Below, in pieces: positions 36,517-47,020 of a DNA stretch of 64,000 nt. A model generated the notes under the pieces. That model saw only the letters and a list, made by a program, of their open reading frames with translations. It was not told the DNA's origin and ran no database searches. The stretch spans positions 3,931,665 to 3,995,664 of the forward strand of contig NZ_CP021850.1 in assembly GCF_002896855.1 (NCBI RefSeq), given 5' to 3'. The position numbers and the translations under genes were made by a program. Numbering within the stretch: position 1 is the stretch's first letter; each line of letters starts with the position of its first letter. This stretch comes from Clostridium thermosuccinogenes (GTDB taxonomy: Bacteria > Bacillota > Clostridia > Acetivibrionales > DSM-5807).

Positions 36517-39500
36517 ATGAAAGCCATCACAAAAAACAAACGGATTAAAGTCATTGTTAACGGCCGGGAAATGGAAGTATATGATAACCTGACCATCCTC
36601 CAGGCTTTGCTTCAAGAGGATATACATATTCCCCATCTTTGCTATGATATCCGTCTTGAGCGTTCAAACGGAAACTGTGGATTGTGCGTGGTAGAGGTAG
36701 GCGAAGGCGACCAGAAAAGGGATGTCAAGGCATGCCAGACGCCTATCCAGGAAGGTATGGTCATAACCACCAACAGTCCCAAGCTAAAAAGCTATCGTAA
36801 GGTCCGCCTTGAGCAAATCTTGTCGGATCACAATGCGGACTGCGTTGCACCCTGTGTAATGACCTGTCCGGCAAATATCGACATCCAGGCTTATTTGCGT
36901 CATGCTGCCAACGGGAATTTCAGTGCGGCTCTGCAGGTTATAAAGGACCGCAATCCTTTTCCTGTTACCTGTGGCCGTGTATGCCCGCATCCATGTGAAG
37001 CTCAATGCCGCCGCAATCTGGTCGATTCCCCCGTTGCCATCAATCACGTCAAGCGATTCATCGCTGACTGGGATATGGCTCAGGAAGAGCCCTGGATGCC
37101 TAAAAAGAAAGCTTCCACCGGAAAGCGCATTGCCATTGTGGGTGCCGGTCCTTCAGGTCTTACGTGCGCTTATTATAGTGCCATCAACGGCCATGATGTT
37201 ACAGTATTTGAACGCCAGCCCCATGCCGGTGGTATGATGCGTTATGGTATTCCCGAATATCGTCTGCCAAAGGCAACTCTTGACAAGGAAATTTGACATC
37301 ATAAAGAACCTCGGTGTCAAGATTATGACCAAAAAGGCCTTGGGTACTCATATCCGTCTTGAAGACCTCCAGAAGGATTTTGATGCTGTCTATCTGGCAA
37401 TTGGCTCATGGCGTGCTACACCCATGCATATTGAAGGAGAAAACCTCCCGGGCGTATGGCTGGGTATTCAGTTCCTTGAACAGGTAACCAAGCAGGCCGA
37501 TGTTCAGATGGGTGACACTGTTATTGTTATAGGCGGAGGTAATACAGCCATTGACTGCGCCCGCACTGCTTTAAGAAAAGGCGCTAAGTCGGTTAAGCTC
37601 ATCTACCGCAGAACCCGCGATGAAATGCCTGCTGAGCCCTATGAAGTTGAAGAAGCTCTTCATGAAGGCGTTGAAATGCTCTTCTTGATGGCTCCTACAA
37701 GTATTGTTCTAGAAAATGGCAAGAAGAAGCTGCAATGCATCAAAATGCAGCTGGGCGAGCCAGACCGCTCCGGCCGTCGTCGTCCTGTTCCCATAGAGGG
37801 CAGCAATTTTGAAATAGAGGCTGATACCATTATTGGCGCTATCGGTCAAAGCACCAATACCCAATTCCTCTACAATGATCTGCCTGTTAAACTGAATAAG
37901 TGGGGCGATATTGAAATTGACGGTAAGACCTCCCAGACATCGGAACCAAATATTTTCGCAGGTGGAGACTGTGTCACAGGTCCTGCCACAGTTATCCAGG
38001 CTGTTGCCGCAGGCCGCCGTGCTGCCGAAGCTATAGACAGCTTCCTCATGAAGGGATACGTTCAGGAGAGCCATGTGGACTACAGCTGCAGCAGAGGCTC
38101 TATGGAAGACCTTCCAAAATGGGATTTCGAGCACTTCCCCAAGCTCGAGCGTGCCAAGATGCCTTCCATTGGCATTAAAGAAAGAGAAGGTAACTTTAAG
38201 GAGGTTGAATTAGGGCTTTCTGAAGAAGCTGCTCGCGATGAAGCGCGCCGCTGCTTAAGATGCGGATGTAACCAGCGCTATGACTGTGATTTGAGAAAAG
38301 AGGCTTCTGCCCATGATGTTAAGTTTGAAAAACCGATTCATGACAGGCCATATATTCCAATTGTGGACGATCATCCTTTTATCGTTAGAGACCACAATAA
38401 GTGTATCTCCTGCGGCCGCTGTATTGCAGCCTGTGCAGAGGTTGAAGGACCCGATGTTCTTGCATTCTACATGAAGCATGGCCGTCAGCTGGTAGGAACA
38501 AGAAGTGGTCTTCCACTTAAGGAAACTGATTGTGTCAGCTGCGGACAATGTGTGAATGCTTGTCCCTGTGGAGCATTGGAAGCAAAAAGTGAAAAAGGCA
38601 AAGTCTTCAGAGCCATCAATGATCCTTCTAAGACTGTGGTTGCCTTTGTCGCTCCTGCCGTACGAAGCGTTGTTTCTTCCCACTACGGTATTCCTTTTGA
38701 CAAGGCTTCCGGATTCATGGCAGGACTTCTCAAAAAGCTAGGCTTTGATAAGGTGTTCGACTTCTCCTTTGCTGCTGACTTAACCATTGTGGAGGAGACC
38801 ACCGAATTTTTAAACCGTGTAGCTAATAAGGGTGTTATGCCCCAGTTTACCTCCTGCTGCCCAGGATGGGTCAATTTCGTTGAGCGGCGTTATCCGGAAC
38901 TCATTCCCCACCTCTCTACCTGTAAATCACCGCAGCAGATGATGGGCGCCACCGTGAAGAACCATTACTCTAAACTGGCAGGCCTCAATAAAGAAGATCT
39001 GTATGTGGTTTCAATCGTTCCTTGTATCGCCAAGAAATATGAGGCTGCTCGTCCTGAATTTGCACCTGATGGAATCCGTGACGTGGATGCAGTGCTGACC
39101 TCCACCGAGATGATGCGTATGGCTGAGCTTAAGCGCATTGACACCTCGTCCATTGAACCTCAGGAATTTGATGAGCCTTACAGGCAAGTCACCGGGGCCG
39201 GAGTTCTTTTCGGAGCATCAGGCGGTGTTGCTGAAGCAGCTCTGCGTATGGCAGTTGAGAAATTGACAGGCAAGGTAATGACAGAGCACCTGGATTTCGA
39301 AGAAGTCAGAGGCTTTGAAGGCTTGAAGGAATCCACTGTTGAAGCCAATGGTACAACCGTTCGCGTAGCAGTCATCAGCGGCCTGCACAATGTGGAACCC
39401 ATCGCGGAAAAGATTATTCAAGGTATAGATGTGGGTTATGACTTGATTGAAGTTATGGCCTGCCCTGGAGGCTGTATTTGCGGTGCCGGTCATCCTGTTC

Positions 39501-39958
39501 CGGAGAAGGTAGGAACCCTCGAACAGCGTCAGCAGGTTTTGATTAACATTGACAAGACCTCCACCTACCGCAAATCACAGGAAAACCCTGATATTCTGAA
39601 CCTGTACAAGGATTTTTATGGGGAAGCTAATTCACCCTTGGCTCATAAACTGCTACATACCCATTATCATGCTGTCAATGGTGATATCCGCTGTGGCACT
39701 GTTCGCAAGAAGGCCAATTCTGCCTTTGTGACCCGGCAGATTACTATCTGCACCTGCGATGCATGTTCAGCCAAAGGAGCCAAAGAGCTTTATGCTTCCA
39801 CCCTTGAGCAAGTGAAAAAGCTCAAAATGGATACTTTTGTTGAGGTTAATACCATCCGCCTTAAGGAAACCCATAACGGTCAGGACCTCTATATCACTCT
39901 GGATGGACAGCGTATTGACACCTCAATACTTGAAAATCTTGCACAAAGCCTGAGATAG
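36517..39958 (+). CDS. [FeFe] hydrogenase fused to NAD(P)H oxidoreductase, frameshifted
   Basis: If read through, 1146 residues from ATG 36517 (AGAAGGAG site). Order: NuoG-like [2Fe-2S] (CYDIRLERSNGNCGLCVVE; about 45-75), GltD-type bis-4Fe-4S (CVAPCVMTCPANID..CGRVCPHPCEAQC), FAD site GAGPSGLTCAYYSA (about 210), NAD(P)H site VIGGGNTAIDCARTAL, two ferredoxin clusters (CISCGRCIAAC; CVSCGQCVNAC; about 626-690), the H-cluster TSCCPGW, VPCIAKKYEA and MACPGGCICGAG, a small-subunit segment and a C-terminal CTCDACSAKGAKEL. The break is one extra T in GAAATTTGACATC (37292-37294): EI-stop against EIDIIKN. Two open frames, 36517-37296 and 37288-39958, share the single protein. Confidence 0.85.
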
Positions 39959-39992
39959 TTCTATATTGCTTGGAAGTACCGCTTTAAATATT

Positions 39993-40026
39993 AAAGCCTG
40001 TTGGACTTATTCCAGCAGGCTTTTCT
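39993..40026 (+). terminator. Terminator after the hydrogenase gene
   Basis: AGCCTGTTGGA pairs with TCCAGCAGGCT (loop CTTAT), then TTTTCTTCTT. Confidence 0.8.
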
Positions 40027-40166
40027 TCTTCCAGGCAGTCACCTTAAAGCATCAAAGCACAGTCTCGCGCTGCTCCTGGCTCAAGTCCTCCCTGTGTAAA
40101 AATACATGTAGTAGGATAAAATAGAAATATCTGATATGAAATGAAGCGTAACCAAATGGTTTCTCA

Positions 40167-40220
40167 TCTTTCCCCTTGTTCATCATACACACGTCTTTCC
40201 CCTTGTTCATCATACACACG
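40167..40220. repeat. Perfect tandem duplication of a 27-bp unit
   Basis: 40167-40193 and 40194-40220 are identical, beginning TCTTTCCCC and ending ACACACG. It lies in the gap between the hydrogenase terminator and the nucleotidyltransferase gene, 80 bases from the latter's stop. Confidence 0.8.
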
Positions 40221-40300
40221 CTCGATTAGCTGCTTTTTCACAAAGGTGTGAAGAGCCACCAAGCCTTTATGTCGAAATGCCTATTAGGCAGGGTGGCATC

Positions 40301-41107
40301 TTACAACCCCCTGCATGCATTTATGTACTCATTTACCTGCTGGCGGTTTACTGTAATATTCATACGCTCGCCATAGCGTTCAAGTTCAGTATAAATCGCA
40401 TCTGTAAGCGCAAAAAGATTGCTCCAAAGTGCATCTTGTGTAAAACTTGTAACAAGAGTTTTTTTGAGGACGGCCAGCTCAGCTTCGGGGAGTTTATCCA
40501 CATCTCTGCCCCGTTTGGTTTCAAGGGAATACCGAAAGCCAAGCAGCTCAATGAACAGATTGCGCGCAATCTCAAGTTCGGCAACAGCCCGCCAGTACTG
40601 CCTTCGCTTTATTGCAACAGCAGAATGCATCAGATTATGCCAGACTACATCTGAACACTCTGCAAGTTTTTTGTCTAATTCATTGGTTTTAGGAGTCTTT
40701 TCATTTTTCTCCCAAGAAGTACGCATGGCTTCATCTACTGTTCCGGATTTATCAAAGAGCACCTTCCAATTCTTTCGGGTGGCAGCTGCATTGGTGTAGG
40801 CCCCATAACCGATGTCAATCTCGAGATAATTATCGGCTAGATATACTTGGAGCCTTCTTTGAGGCATTTGCTTAAAGTATATGAAGTTCAGGCGTTTATT
40901 AAGCTGCGAGGAAACATATTCCATAACAGTTTCCAGATTTTCATCACTGTCAATTGCTACTACCATATCCAAATCGGATAACTCGTCGATGTAGCCATAT
41001 GAACCCGAACCAACGGCGATAAGCGCTACAATATGCTCGTTCTGTTCGGTGAAGGATATTATATAATCCATAACATTTTTTCGGTCGGTTATACTAAATA
41101 ATGGCAT
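40301..41107 (-). CDS. Nucleotidyltransferase, aminoglycoside-adenylyltransferase-like
   Basis: 268 residues from the ATG at 41107 (MPLFSITDRKNVMDYI), ribosome site GGGAGGGAG; a shorter upstream ATG at 41125 lies on that site. The pol-beta NTP-transferase core is GSGSYGYIDELSDLDMVVAI (about 32-50) and LADNYLEIDIGYG, giving the Asp triad. The rest is helical and resembles AadK/Ant(6)-type proteins. Substrate not clear; could act on an aminoglycoside or be a housekeeping-type nucleotidyltransferase. Solitary gene. Confidence 0.65.
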   Translation of the reverse strand: MPLFSITDRKNVMDYIISFTEQNEHIVALIAVGSGSYGYIDELSDLDMVVAIDSDENLETVMEYVSSQLNKRLNFIYFKQMPQRRLQVYLADNYLEIDIGYGAYTNAAATRKNWKVLFDKSGTVDEAMRTSWEKNEKTPKTNELDKKLAECSDVVWHNLMHSAVAIKRRQYWRAVAELEIARNLFIELLGFRYSLETKRGRDVDKLPEAELAVLKKTLVTSFTQDALWSNLFALTDAIYTELERYGERMNITVNRQQVNEYINACRGL

Positions 41108-41125
41108 TAATTCTCCCTCCCTCAT

Positions 41126-41587
41126 ATTTCATAGATACTTCCTTTTTTAAAAGACATTGTCATCGTGCAAGATCCAACGAGCTGGCGTTCTTATGCATTA
41201 AATCTTTTGCCATCCGGAAAACGTTATTAATTCGTCTGCTCCCTTTGCCCGATTTCCTTTATATTACATTTTTTATCTGGCATCGTCAACCAATTTTGGG
41301 TGGAGTTAAAATTATTCCGTTTTGTCGTATAGTTAAATAACAATGCTTAACACGGGACAGTTCTACTGTTAAAACTGTTAAGAATGTAACCATGTTAATA
41401 ATAAAAGGCCTGTGCATTTGTCACAGACCTTTTAATGTTGGTGGAAGCAAACCATATACATTTAAAACCACAATTTCAAAAAAGTCTTATTCAGAATCAA
41501 TATTTAATTGTTAAAAGAAGAGAATCAGTAGTATTACTATTTCTCCTCTTCATATAATGCTCGGGTTCTTAAATTAATGACTCCAAG
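41126..41587. other. Intergenic with two terminator-like hairpins
   Basis: AAAAGGCCTGTG..CACAGACCTTTT (about 41401-41433) and GAAGAGGAGAAATAGTA..TACTGATTCTCTTC (about 41510-41555), the latter followed on minus by TTTTAAC and downstream of the metallopeptidase gene. No gene seen. Confidence 0.5.
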
Positions 41588-42304
41588 CTATAAGTCCATC
41601 TTGATACCGTTATTTTTAAGCCATTCTTTTCTGACGCTGTAATCAGGCAACACAGCAGCAACAATGTCCCAAAACTTCTGTGAATGTCCATGTTCCAGCA
41701 AGTGGGCCATTTCGTGAACCACAATATAATCCAAAACAGGCGATGGAGCCATTATGCTTTTCCAATTGAATAGCAGCTCTCCCTTGCTCGTGCAGCTTGC
41801 CCAACGTTTTTTCTGATCTTTGACCCTTACTTGAGCCGGCTTAACATTAACTTTACTCTGATAATAATTGACTCTTTCTATGATTTTCTCCAGGGCTTTT
41901 TGCTTATACCATTGCTCAAGAGCATTATGTATTTCAGCTTCATTCCCGGTAGCCACCACAACCTGAAATTTTCCATTGATTAAGCCAACTCGTGATCGTT
42001 CAATTCCTGGCTCGACAGTAACCTGGAGGGAGTAGTTTCTTCCCAGGTACATGAATGACTCTCCATTAACCATTTCTCTCTTAATTGGAATATAAGCCAT
42101 ATCCCGCATTGCAAAAAGCCGCTGGACAATCCAGCTGGCTCTACTTCTTACCTTGTCCAAGATAGCCCTTTCGGATGCACCTTCAGGAGCCACAACATGC
42201 ACTAAATCAGGGGGCTCAACACTAATCTCCATCGTCTTGCGTCTGGGGGAATATGCAACATCAAATATAATTGTCTTTGTACCGTACTGAAAGGACATTT
42301 GCAT
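41588..42304 (-). CDS. YgjP/M48-like zinc metallopeptidase of the hsd operon
   Basis: 238 residues. The zinc site HEMAHLLEHGHSQKFWDIV has HExxH (about 190) with a further His; WASCTSKGELLFNWKSIMAP precedes it, the DUF45/YgjP signature. Genes of this family often lie at the end of type I restriction operons, just as here: 11 bp after hsdR on the same strand. Role in restriction unknown; perhaps cleaves an HsdR or a regulatory protein. Confidence 0.85.
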   Translation of the reverse strand: MQMSFQYGTKTIIFDVAYSPRRKTMEISVEPPDLVHVVAPEGASERAILDKVRSRASWIVQRLFAMRDMAYIPIKREMVNGESFMYLGRNYSLQVTVEPGIERSRVGLINGKFQVVVATGNEAEIHNALEQWYKQKALEKIIERVNYYQSKVNVKPAQVRVKDQKKRWASCTSKGELLFNWKSIMAPSPVLDYIVVHEMAHLLEHGHSQKFWDIVAAVLPDYSVRKEWLKNNGIKMDL

Positions 42305-42315
42305 ATATATCTACC

Positions 42316-45300
42316 TCAATCCAAAACAGCATAGTGCTTCTTTGCCAGCATCAACAGTGGCTGCACTAACTGTTTTCGTACATTCATCTTTATTTGCTTA
42401 AAGTATCGGGTGTTCAGCAGCATATAAATGGCCCGTTCAATATCCCCCGTTTTTGTCAGATTTGTCGTCCAATCCACAACATAATTCTGCCGTATGATCT
42501 CGGCCACATCTTTAGCGATCCTCTTTGAGAGCTCAATAATATCCTCGCTAATGTATACGGCGGAATCTTCTTTTATACTATTTGCCGCAGCTACGGATTC
42601 TTCCGGCTCACTTAAATATTTTTTTATGGTTTCAAAGAAAGCATATTCTTCAACAGACAGTCCCAAAGCATTCGCTTCATGTTGCTCACCCGTTTTTATA
42701 TGCCCATTTATGAAATCTTCGAGTTTCTTTTTTCGTTCCACCCAGTTGTTCTTGGTCTCCTCCAGAAGCTGTTGCAGCTTTTCCAGCAGGCTAGTGTAAT
42801 AGACCGGGTTGTCATCCATTTTGACATGGATGACATGCTTAATAGCATGTTCCATAGCTGAAGCAACAGCTTCATCTGACTTAAGCGTTTTCATCCTGGA
42901 TGAAAAATCCGAATCAAACAGCGTCACTGGAGCAATCCACTGTTGGACTCCCAAAGACTCCAAATGATCCGAAATCAGTTTCCTGACCTTTTCTCCGCAG
43001 TCGGCAATATCAAGTTCTTTATCAGGCTCAAAGCGTGCTTTTGCTGCTGCCCGGATATAGCCCAGCCACCGCAGGTCATTGACATACTCTGTCGGTACAT
43101 GGGCAGGCAGAATCTGTTCCATCGTTGACGCAAAACGCTTATAGGCCAATTCAAACTCGGCGCGCTTGTCTTCGGGCTCAATTTTTCGGACGAGATCATC
43201 CAGATTATTTTTCTCTACGCCAACAAACATTGCCATTACAGCTTCACGGTATGACAACATTTGCTTATATATAGAATCTAATGACTCCATAGGCTGACCC
43301 AGTTCTTCACGGTCAAAAATAGCCAGAGCCTCCTCCAGAAAATCTGTTACGCCATAATAATCAACAACATAGCCACATTTCTTCTTTTCACCACAAGTTC
43401 GGTTCACTCGGGCAATAGCTTGGAGCAAGCCATGCTCTTTAAGAGGCCTATCTAAATACATGACCTGCTCGACAGGGGCATCAAAGCCTGTCAGCAGCAT
43501 ATCCTTGACAATCAGGAAGGCCAGCTTGTCTTTATCAAGAGGTTTGATGAACCTCTTAATGATGGCATCCTGCTCTTCCTTGGTTGCAAAATGTTGCTTT
43601 AAGTGCGGCGGATCATTCAGATTGCCTGAGAAAATAATCTTTACATCGAGGTCCTCCCCTATTATAGCCTTCACGTGCTTTTTTAATGCATTGTAATACT
43701 TCACACAAGCTTCACGGGACACGCAGACCACCTGGGCCTTGAAGCCGTTAGGGTAAATTTGCTCTTTGTAATGCTGCAGCAAATCCTTGGCAATGTCCTC
43801 TATTCTGCTGTCAGCTTCAACAATGGTCCTTTTATTGGCATACTTTTGCTTAATAGCTTCCTTTTCTTCATCCGACTTGTCCTCAAAGGTTTGGTCAAAC
43901 AATTCCTCCAACGTGTCTGCCTTAATATGTAAATCAGGACGGCGGCCTTCATAAACAATCCTCACAGTTGCTCCATCATCAACAGCCTGCTGGATTGAAT
44001 ATTTATCGATATAACTCCCAAAGGTGCGGGGAGTCGATTTATCTTCTCTGTCAATCGGGGTTCCGGTAAAACCGATAAAAGCAGCATTCGGCAGGGCATC
44101 CCTCATGTTTTTCGCCATCCCCGTATACTGGCTTCGATGAGCTTCATCGGCCAATACAATGACATTGGACTTGGTAGTCAGCACAGGGAATTCCTTCTCA
44201 AACACCAGAGCCTTACCTTGATTTTTATCATTTAGGATTATGGTATCTTCCTTTTCGGACTGGAATTTATGAATGGTCGTCATAATAATCTGAGGCTGTG
44301 CCTTGGACAGCAGATCCTTCAACTCGCTGACCGATTCAGCACGGACAGGGGTTGTGATGCTGGAAAGGGTCCGAACAAAGGTATTGTAAATCTGCTTATC
44401 CAAATCAATACGGTCGGTGACAACAACAATAGTAGCATCCATCAGTTCTGAAATCCGGCGGATTTTGCGTGCAAGGAAAACCATAGTCAGTGATTTGCCA
44501 GAGCCTTGCGTGTGCCAAACCACACCACCACGACTGATGGAATCTTTTCCATGAATCAACCGATCCAAAGCCTTGTTAACCGCCCGATACTGCTGATAAC
44601 GGCAGAGCTTTTTTACCTTGGTGCCAGATTCACTGTCAGCTTCAAAAAGTATAAAGTTCCGCATCACATCTAAAAGATTATTCTTTTCCAGCAGCCCTTG
44701 CAGAAACAGATTCTGTCCGTTATTTTCAACGTCCTCAATGGATTCCTTTTTAAAAGGGTATGGGTCTTTCCATTCCAAATAATGCCCATACTTCGAGCTG
44801 ATGGTTCCAGCATAAGCATGGTATTTATTCAGAATCCCAGTAAAAAAGTTGGTATAAAACAGCCTTGGTACACCTTCGACTTTTTCGGAACCACGGGCAT
44901 CCATATACCGTCGAAGCTGCTCATATGCCTCATACTTGCCCATGTTTTCATTTTTACTCTTCTCCAGAAAAGGTGACTTGCACTCCAAGACGACCACAGG
45001 AATCCCATTGACGAACAGCACAATATCCGGAATGGCCTTTTCATTGGGACCCTGTATTTTAAACTGTCTCGTCACCAGAAACTCATTGTTGCTCGGATTC
45101 TCCCAGTCAATAAACTTAACGGTGTGATACTTCTTCTGACCACTCCCATCCAAGTCCTGCTCCAAAGCAAATGTCAGGTTGACAAGTACATCATAGATCT
45201 TCTCATTTATCTCCAGAAGATTAGTCCCCAGATTTTCAGGGCGAGTCAGTAGACGAACCGCTTTATTAACGTTGCTTTCATCCATCCAGGGATTCAGGCG

Positions 45301-45471
45301 TTTCAGGGAACGCTCCAGACGCTTTACCAGAATTACTTCCGTCATGGAATCCCTCTCACCCTGTTCAGGGGTTAGCTGATCTCCAGGGATGAATTCATAG
45401 CCCAGTTTTTCTTTTATATAATGTATGGCTGGCAACTCTACCAGTGTTTCTTCGTTACCGAGGTATGACAT
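42316..45471 (-). CDS. hsdR: Type I restriction endonuclease subunit HsdR
   Basis: 1051 residues, full length. N-terminal nuclease: PDIVLFVNGIPVVVLECKSP (D-x..-E-x-K, about 150-172). Translocase helicase: VVWHTQGSGKSLTMVFLARK (Walker A, about 318), VLADEAHRSQY (DEAH-type), GFTGTPID and motif VI ARVNRTCGEKK. The C-terminal part (about 800-1051) is helical, for assembly with HsdM/S. Translocates DNA and cleaves at random distance when the HsdS sites are unmethylated. 15 bp after hsdS. Confidence 0.96.
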   Translation of the reverse strand: MSYLGNEETLVELPAIHYIKEKLGYEFIPGDQLTPEQGERDSMTEVILVKRLERSLKRLNPWMDESNVNKAVRLLTRPENLGTNLLEINEKIYDVLVNLTFALEQDLDGSGQKKYHTVKFIDWENPSNNEFLVTRQFKIQGPNEKAIPDIVLFVNGIPVVVLECKSPFLEKSKNENMGKYEAYEQLRRYMDARGSEKVEGVPRLFYTNFFTGILNKYHAYAGTISSKYGHYLEWKDPYPFKKESIEDVENNGQNLFLQGLLEKNNLLDVMRNFILFEADSESGTKVKKLCRYQQYRAVNKALDRLIHGKDSISRGGVVWHTQGSGKSLTMVFLARKIRRISELMDATIVVVTDRIDLDKQIYNTFVRTLSSITTPVRAESVSELKDLLSKAQPQIIMTTIHKFQSEKEDTIILNDKNQGKALVFEKEFPVLTTKSNVIVLADEAHRSQYTGMAKNMRDALPNAAFIGFTGTPIDREDKSTPRTFGSYIDKYSIQQAVDDGATVRIVYEGRRPDLHIKADTLEELFDQTFEDKSDEEKEAIKQKYANKRTIVEADSRIEDIAKDLLQHYKEQIYPNGFKAQVVCVSREACVKYYNALKKHVKAIIGEDLDVKIIFSGNLNDPPHLKQHFATKEEQDAIIKRFIKPLDKDKLAFLIVKDMLLTGFDAPVEQVMYLDRPLKEHGLLQAIARVNRTCGEKKKCGYVVDYYGVTDFLEEALAIFDREELGQPMESLDSIYKQMLSYREAVMAMFVGVEKNNLDDLVRKIEPEDKRAEFELAYKRFASTMEQILPAHVPTEYVNDLRWLGYIRAAAKARFEPDKELDIADCGEKVRKLISDHLESLGVQQWIAPVTLFDSDFSSRMKTLKSDEAVASAMEHAIKHVIHVKMDDNPVYYTSLLEKLQQLLEETKNNWVERKKKLEDFINGHIKTGEQHEANALGLSVEEYAFFETIKKYLSEPEESVAAANSIKEDSAVYISEDIIELSKRIAKDVAEIIRQNYVVDWTTNLTKTGDIERAIYMLLNTRYFKQIKMNVRKQLVQPLLMLAKKHYAVLD

Positions 45472-45485
45472 TTTTTCACCTCTAT

Positions 45486-46730
45486 TTATTTTACTCGTAT
45501 TGCTCCAGTGAGCAATTTCTGCATCAATTCTTTCTTTGTTTCAGATAGTTTCTGCTTTATTGCACATGTTTGATTTATCCTTTCATCAACAGCCGATAAG
45601 ATTTTCGCAATCTTTATTTGCTCTTCAATAGTAGGAATGGGGATTTTAATCTTCATTACTTCATTTTTTGAGATATTATACCTTGTTGATCCTTGGCCTA
45701 ATACACTCATAATTTTTCTAACTCTCGCTCCGCGAAATAAGTATTGTGCAAATTCAGGAATCAACACATTAAAATTAAATAGTCTATAACCAAAGCAAAA
45801 ACTGTTAAGGTATAATTCTTCAACTCTATCAAGCATCACTGAACTCATGCCAACTTCTTCTGGTGTTTCAGACGAAGCTGTAAAAAGAATATCTCCATAT
45901 TCTACTTTATTTTGCTTTTCTCCTTCTTTAATACTTACATACTCAAATCCGTTTATATCTATTTTTGAATTTTCAAAAACATTCCTATATGTTATGAATG
46001 GCTTACCTTTACCAAAATCTTCTTTGGCTTTACCAGACAATCCATTATATGTGCTACCTATTGTGCCTAAAGTTATTACTTCCCAATCTTTAGGAATCCG
46101 CCCTATCTCCGTATCCTTAAACTCTGTATGCCCAATTCCCTTTGTCAGAAGCCTCTGCATCAATCCTTTTTTGAGTTCTTTTGTTTTTTCGATCAATGTG
46201 TCGGTTTGTTCGATTTGTTTGTCTGCTGTTAAAAGGATGTCGGCAATTTTTTGTTGCTCCACAAATGGGGGAACTAGTACCTGCAATGCTTTTAAGTCTT
46301 CAAGTCTTATACCTTTTACAGTTGATCCTTTCCCCATAGATTCAATGGTTTTAGATTGGTTAAGATACCAAAATAATAAATATTTAGCATCTATATTTTC
46401 TTTAGGGAAAATCGCCTTTAAATCTTGATTTATTGCCATTGGAACAGTATTAATAAATCCTCTTCCTAAACCCATTCTGGTAGCGATTATGACATTCCCA
46501 GAATTTATTAAGTTTGTAGCACTATTCTTAATTGCATCTTCTGTAATATGTTCGATTGTATCTGATTTAAAAATTTTAGAGTCTAAATCTTTTACTGTAG
46601 CCCACGGAATATCACCTTCATAGTACTGTGCGTTTTCTCTTGATGGGGTTCCTCCACCAACAATTTTCTCCACACAACTTTCCAAACATTTTAATTCCCA
46701 TTCCTGCGGTATCTCTCCAATCTCGGTCAT
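45486..46730 (-). CDS. hsdS: Type I restriction specificity subunit HsdS
   Basis: 414 residues from the ATG at 46730 (MTEIGEIPQEWELKCL), which has AGAAGGA six bases upstream; an ATG at 46751 is possible. Two target recognition domains of similar layout, each opening with EIGxIPxxWEV, with coiled spacers ending in KELKKGLMQRLLTKGIG and KKELMQKLLTGAI. HsdS decides which bipartite site the enzyme methylates and cuts. Site not predictable here. Confidence 0.95.
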   Translation of the reverse strand: MTEIGEIPQEWELKCLESCVEKIVGGGTPSRENAQYYEGDIPWATVKDLDSKIFKSDTIEHITEDAIKNSATNLINSGNVIIATRMGLGRGFINTVPMAINQDLKAIFPKENIDAKYLLFWYLNQSKTIESMGKGSTVKGIRLEDLKALQVLVPPFVEQQKIADILLTADKQIEQTDTLIEKTKELKKGLMQRLLTKGIGHTEFKDTEIGRIPKDWEVITLGTIGSTYNGLSGKAKEDFGKGKPFITYRNVFENSKIDINGFEYVSIKEGEKQNKVEYGDILFTASSETPEEVGMSSVMLDRVEELYLNSFCFGYRLFNFNVLIPEFAQYLFRGARVRKIMSVLGQGSTRYNISKNEVMKIKIPIPTIEEQIKIAKILSAVDERINQTCAIKQKLSETKKELMQKLLTGAIRVK

Positions 46731-46751
46731 TTTATATCCTTCTCTACCCAT

Positions 46752-47020
46752 TATCTTTCATCCATTCTATGCCAGTAGTTTCCTTTAAAATTTGACATGC
46801 AGCTTCATTCTTATCCTCAACTTTACTGGTTCCTTCGAAAACATGTTCCCTTGTCTTCAAGTCACTGGAGCATTTAGTCCACGAAATCTTCCCAATCAGC
46901 GCCTTCTGGAATTGTAATGGCTACATTTATACTAAAAGAGTTATCGCTTACAAACATGATAGTCTTCCTCAAAAGTTTCTTTTCCAAAGCTCTCTTCACA
47001 CTTTATCTTTATGCATACTA
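46752..47020. other. Spacer between hsdM and hsdS with broken short frames
   Basis: On minus, short stretches look coding (CIKIKCEESFGKETFEEDYH; HVFEGTSKVEDKNEAACQIL), each ended by a stop in a different frame. Looks like the residue of a small gene that once lay between hsdM and hsdS. No family recognised. Confidence 0.35.
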
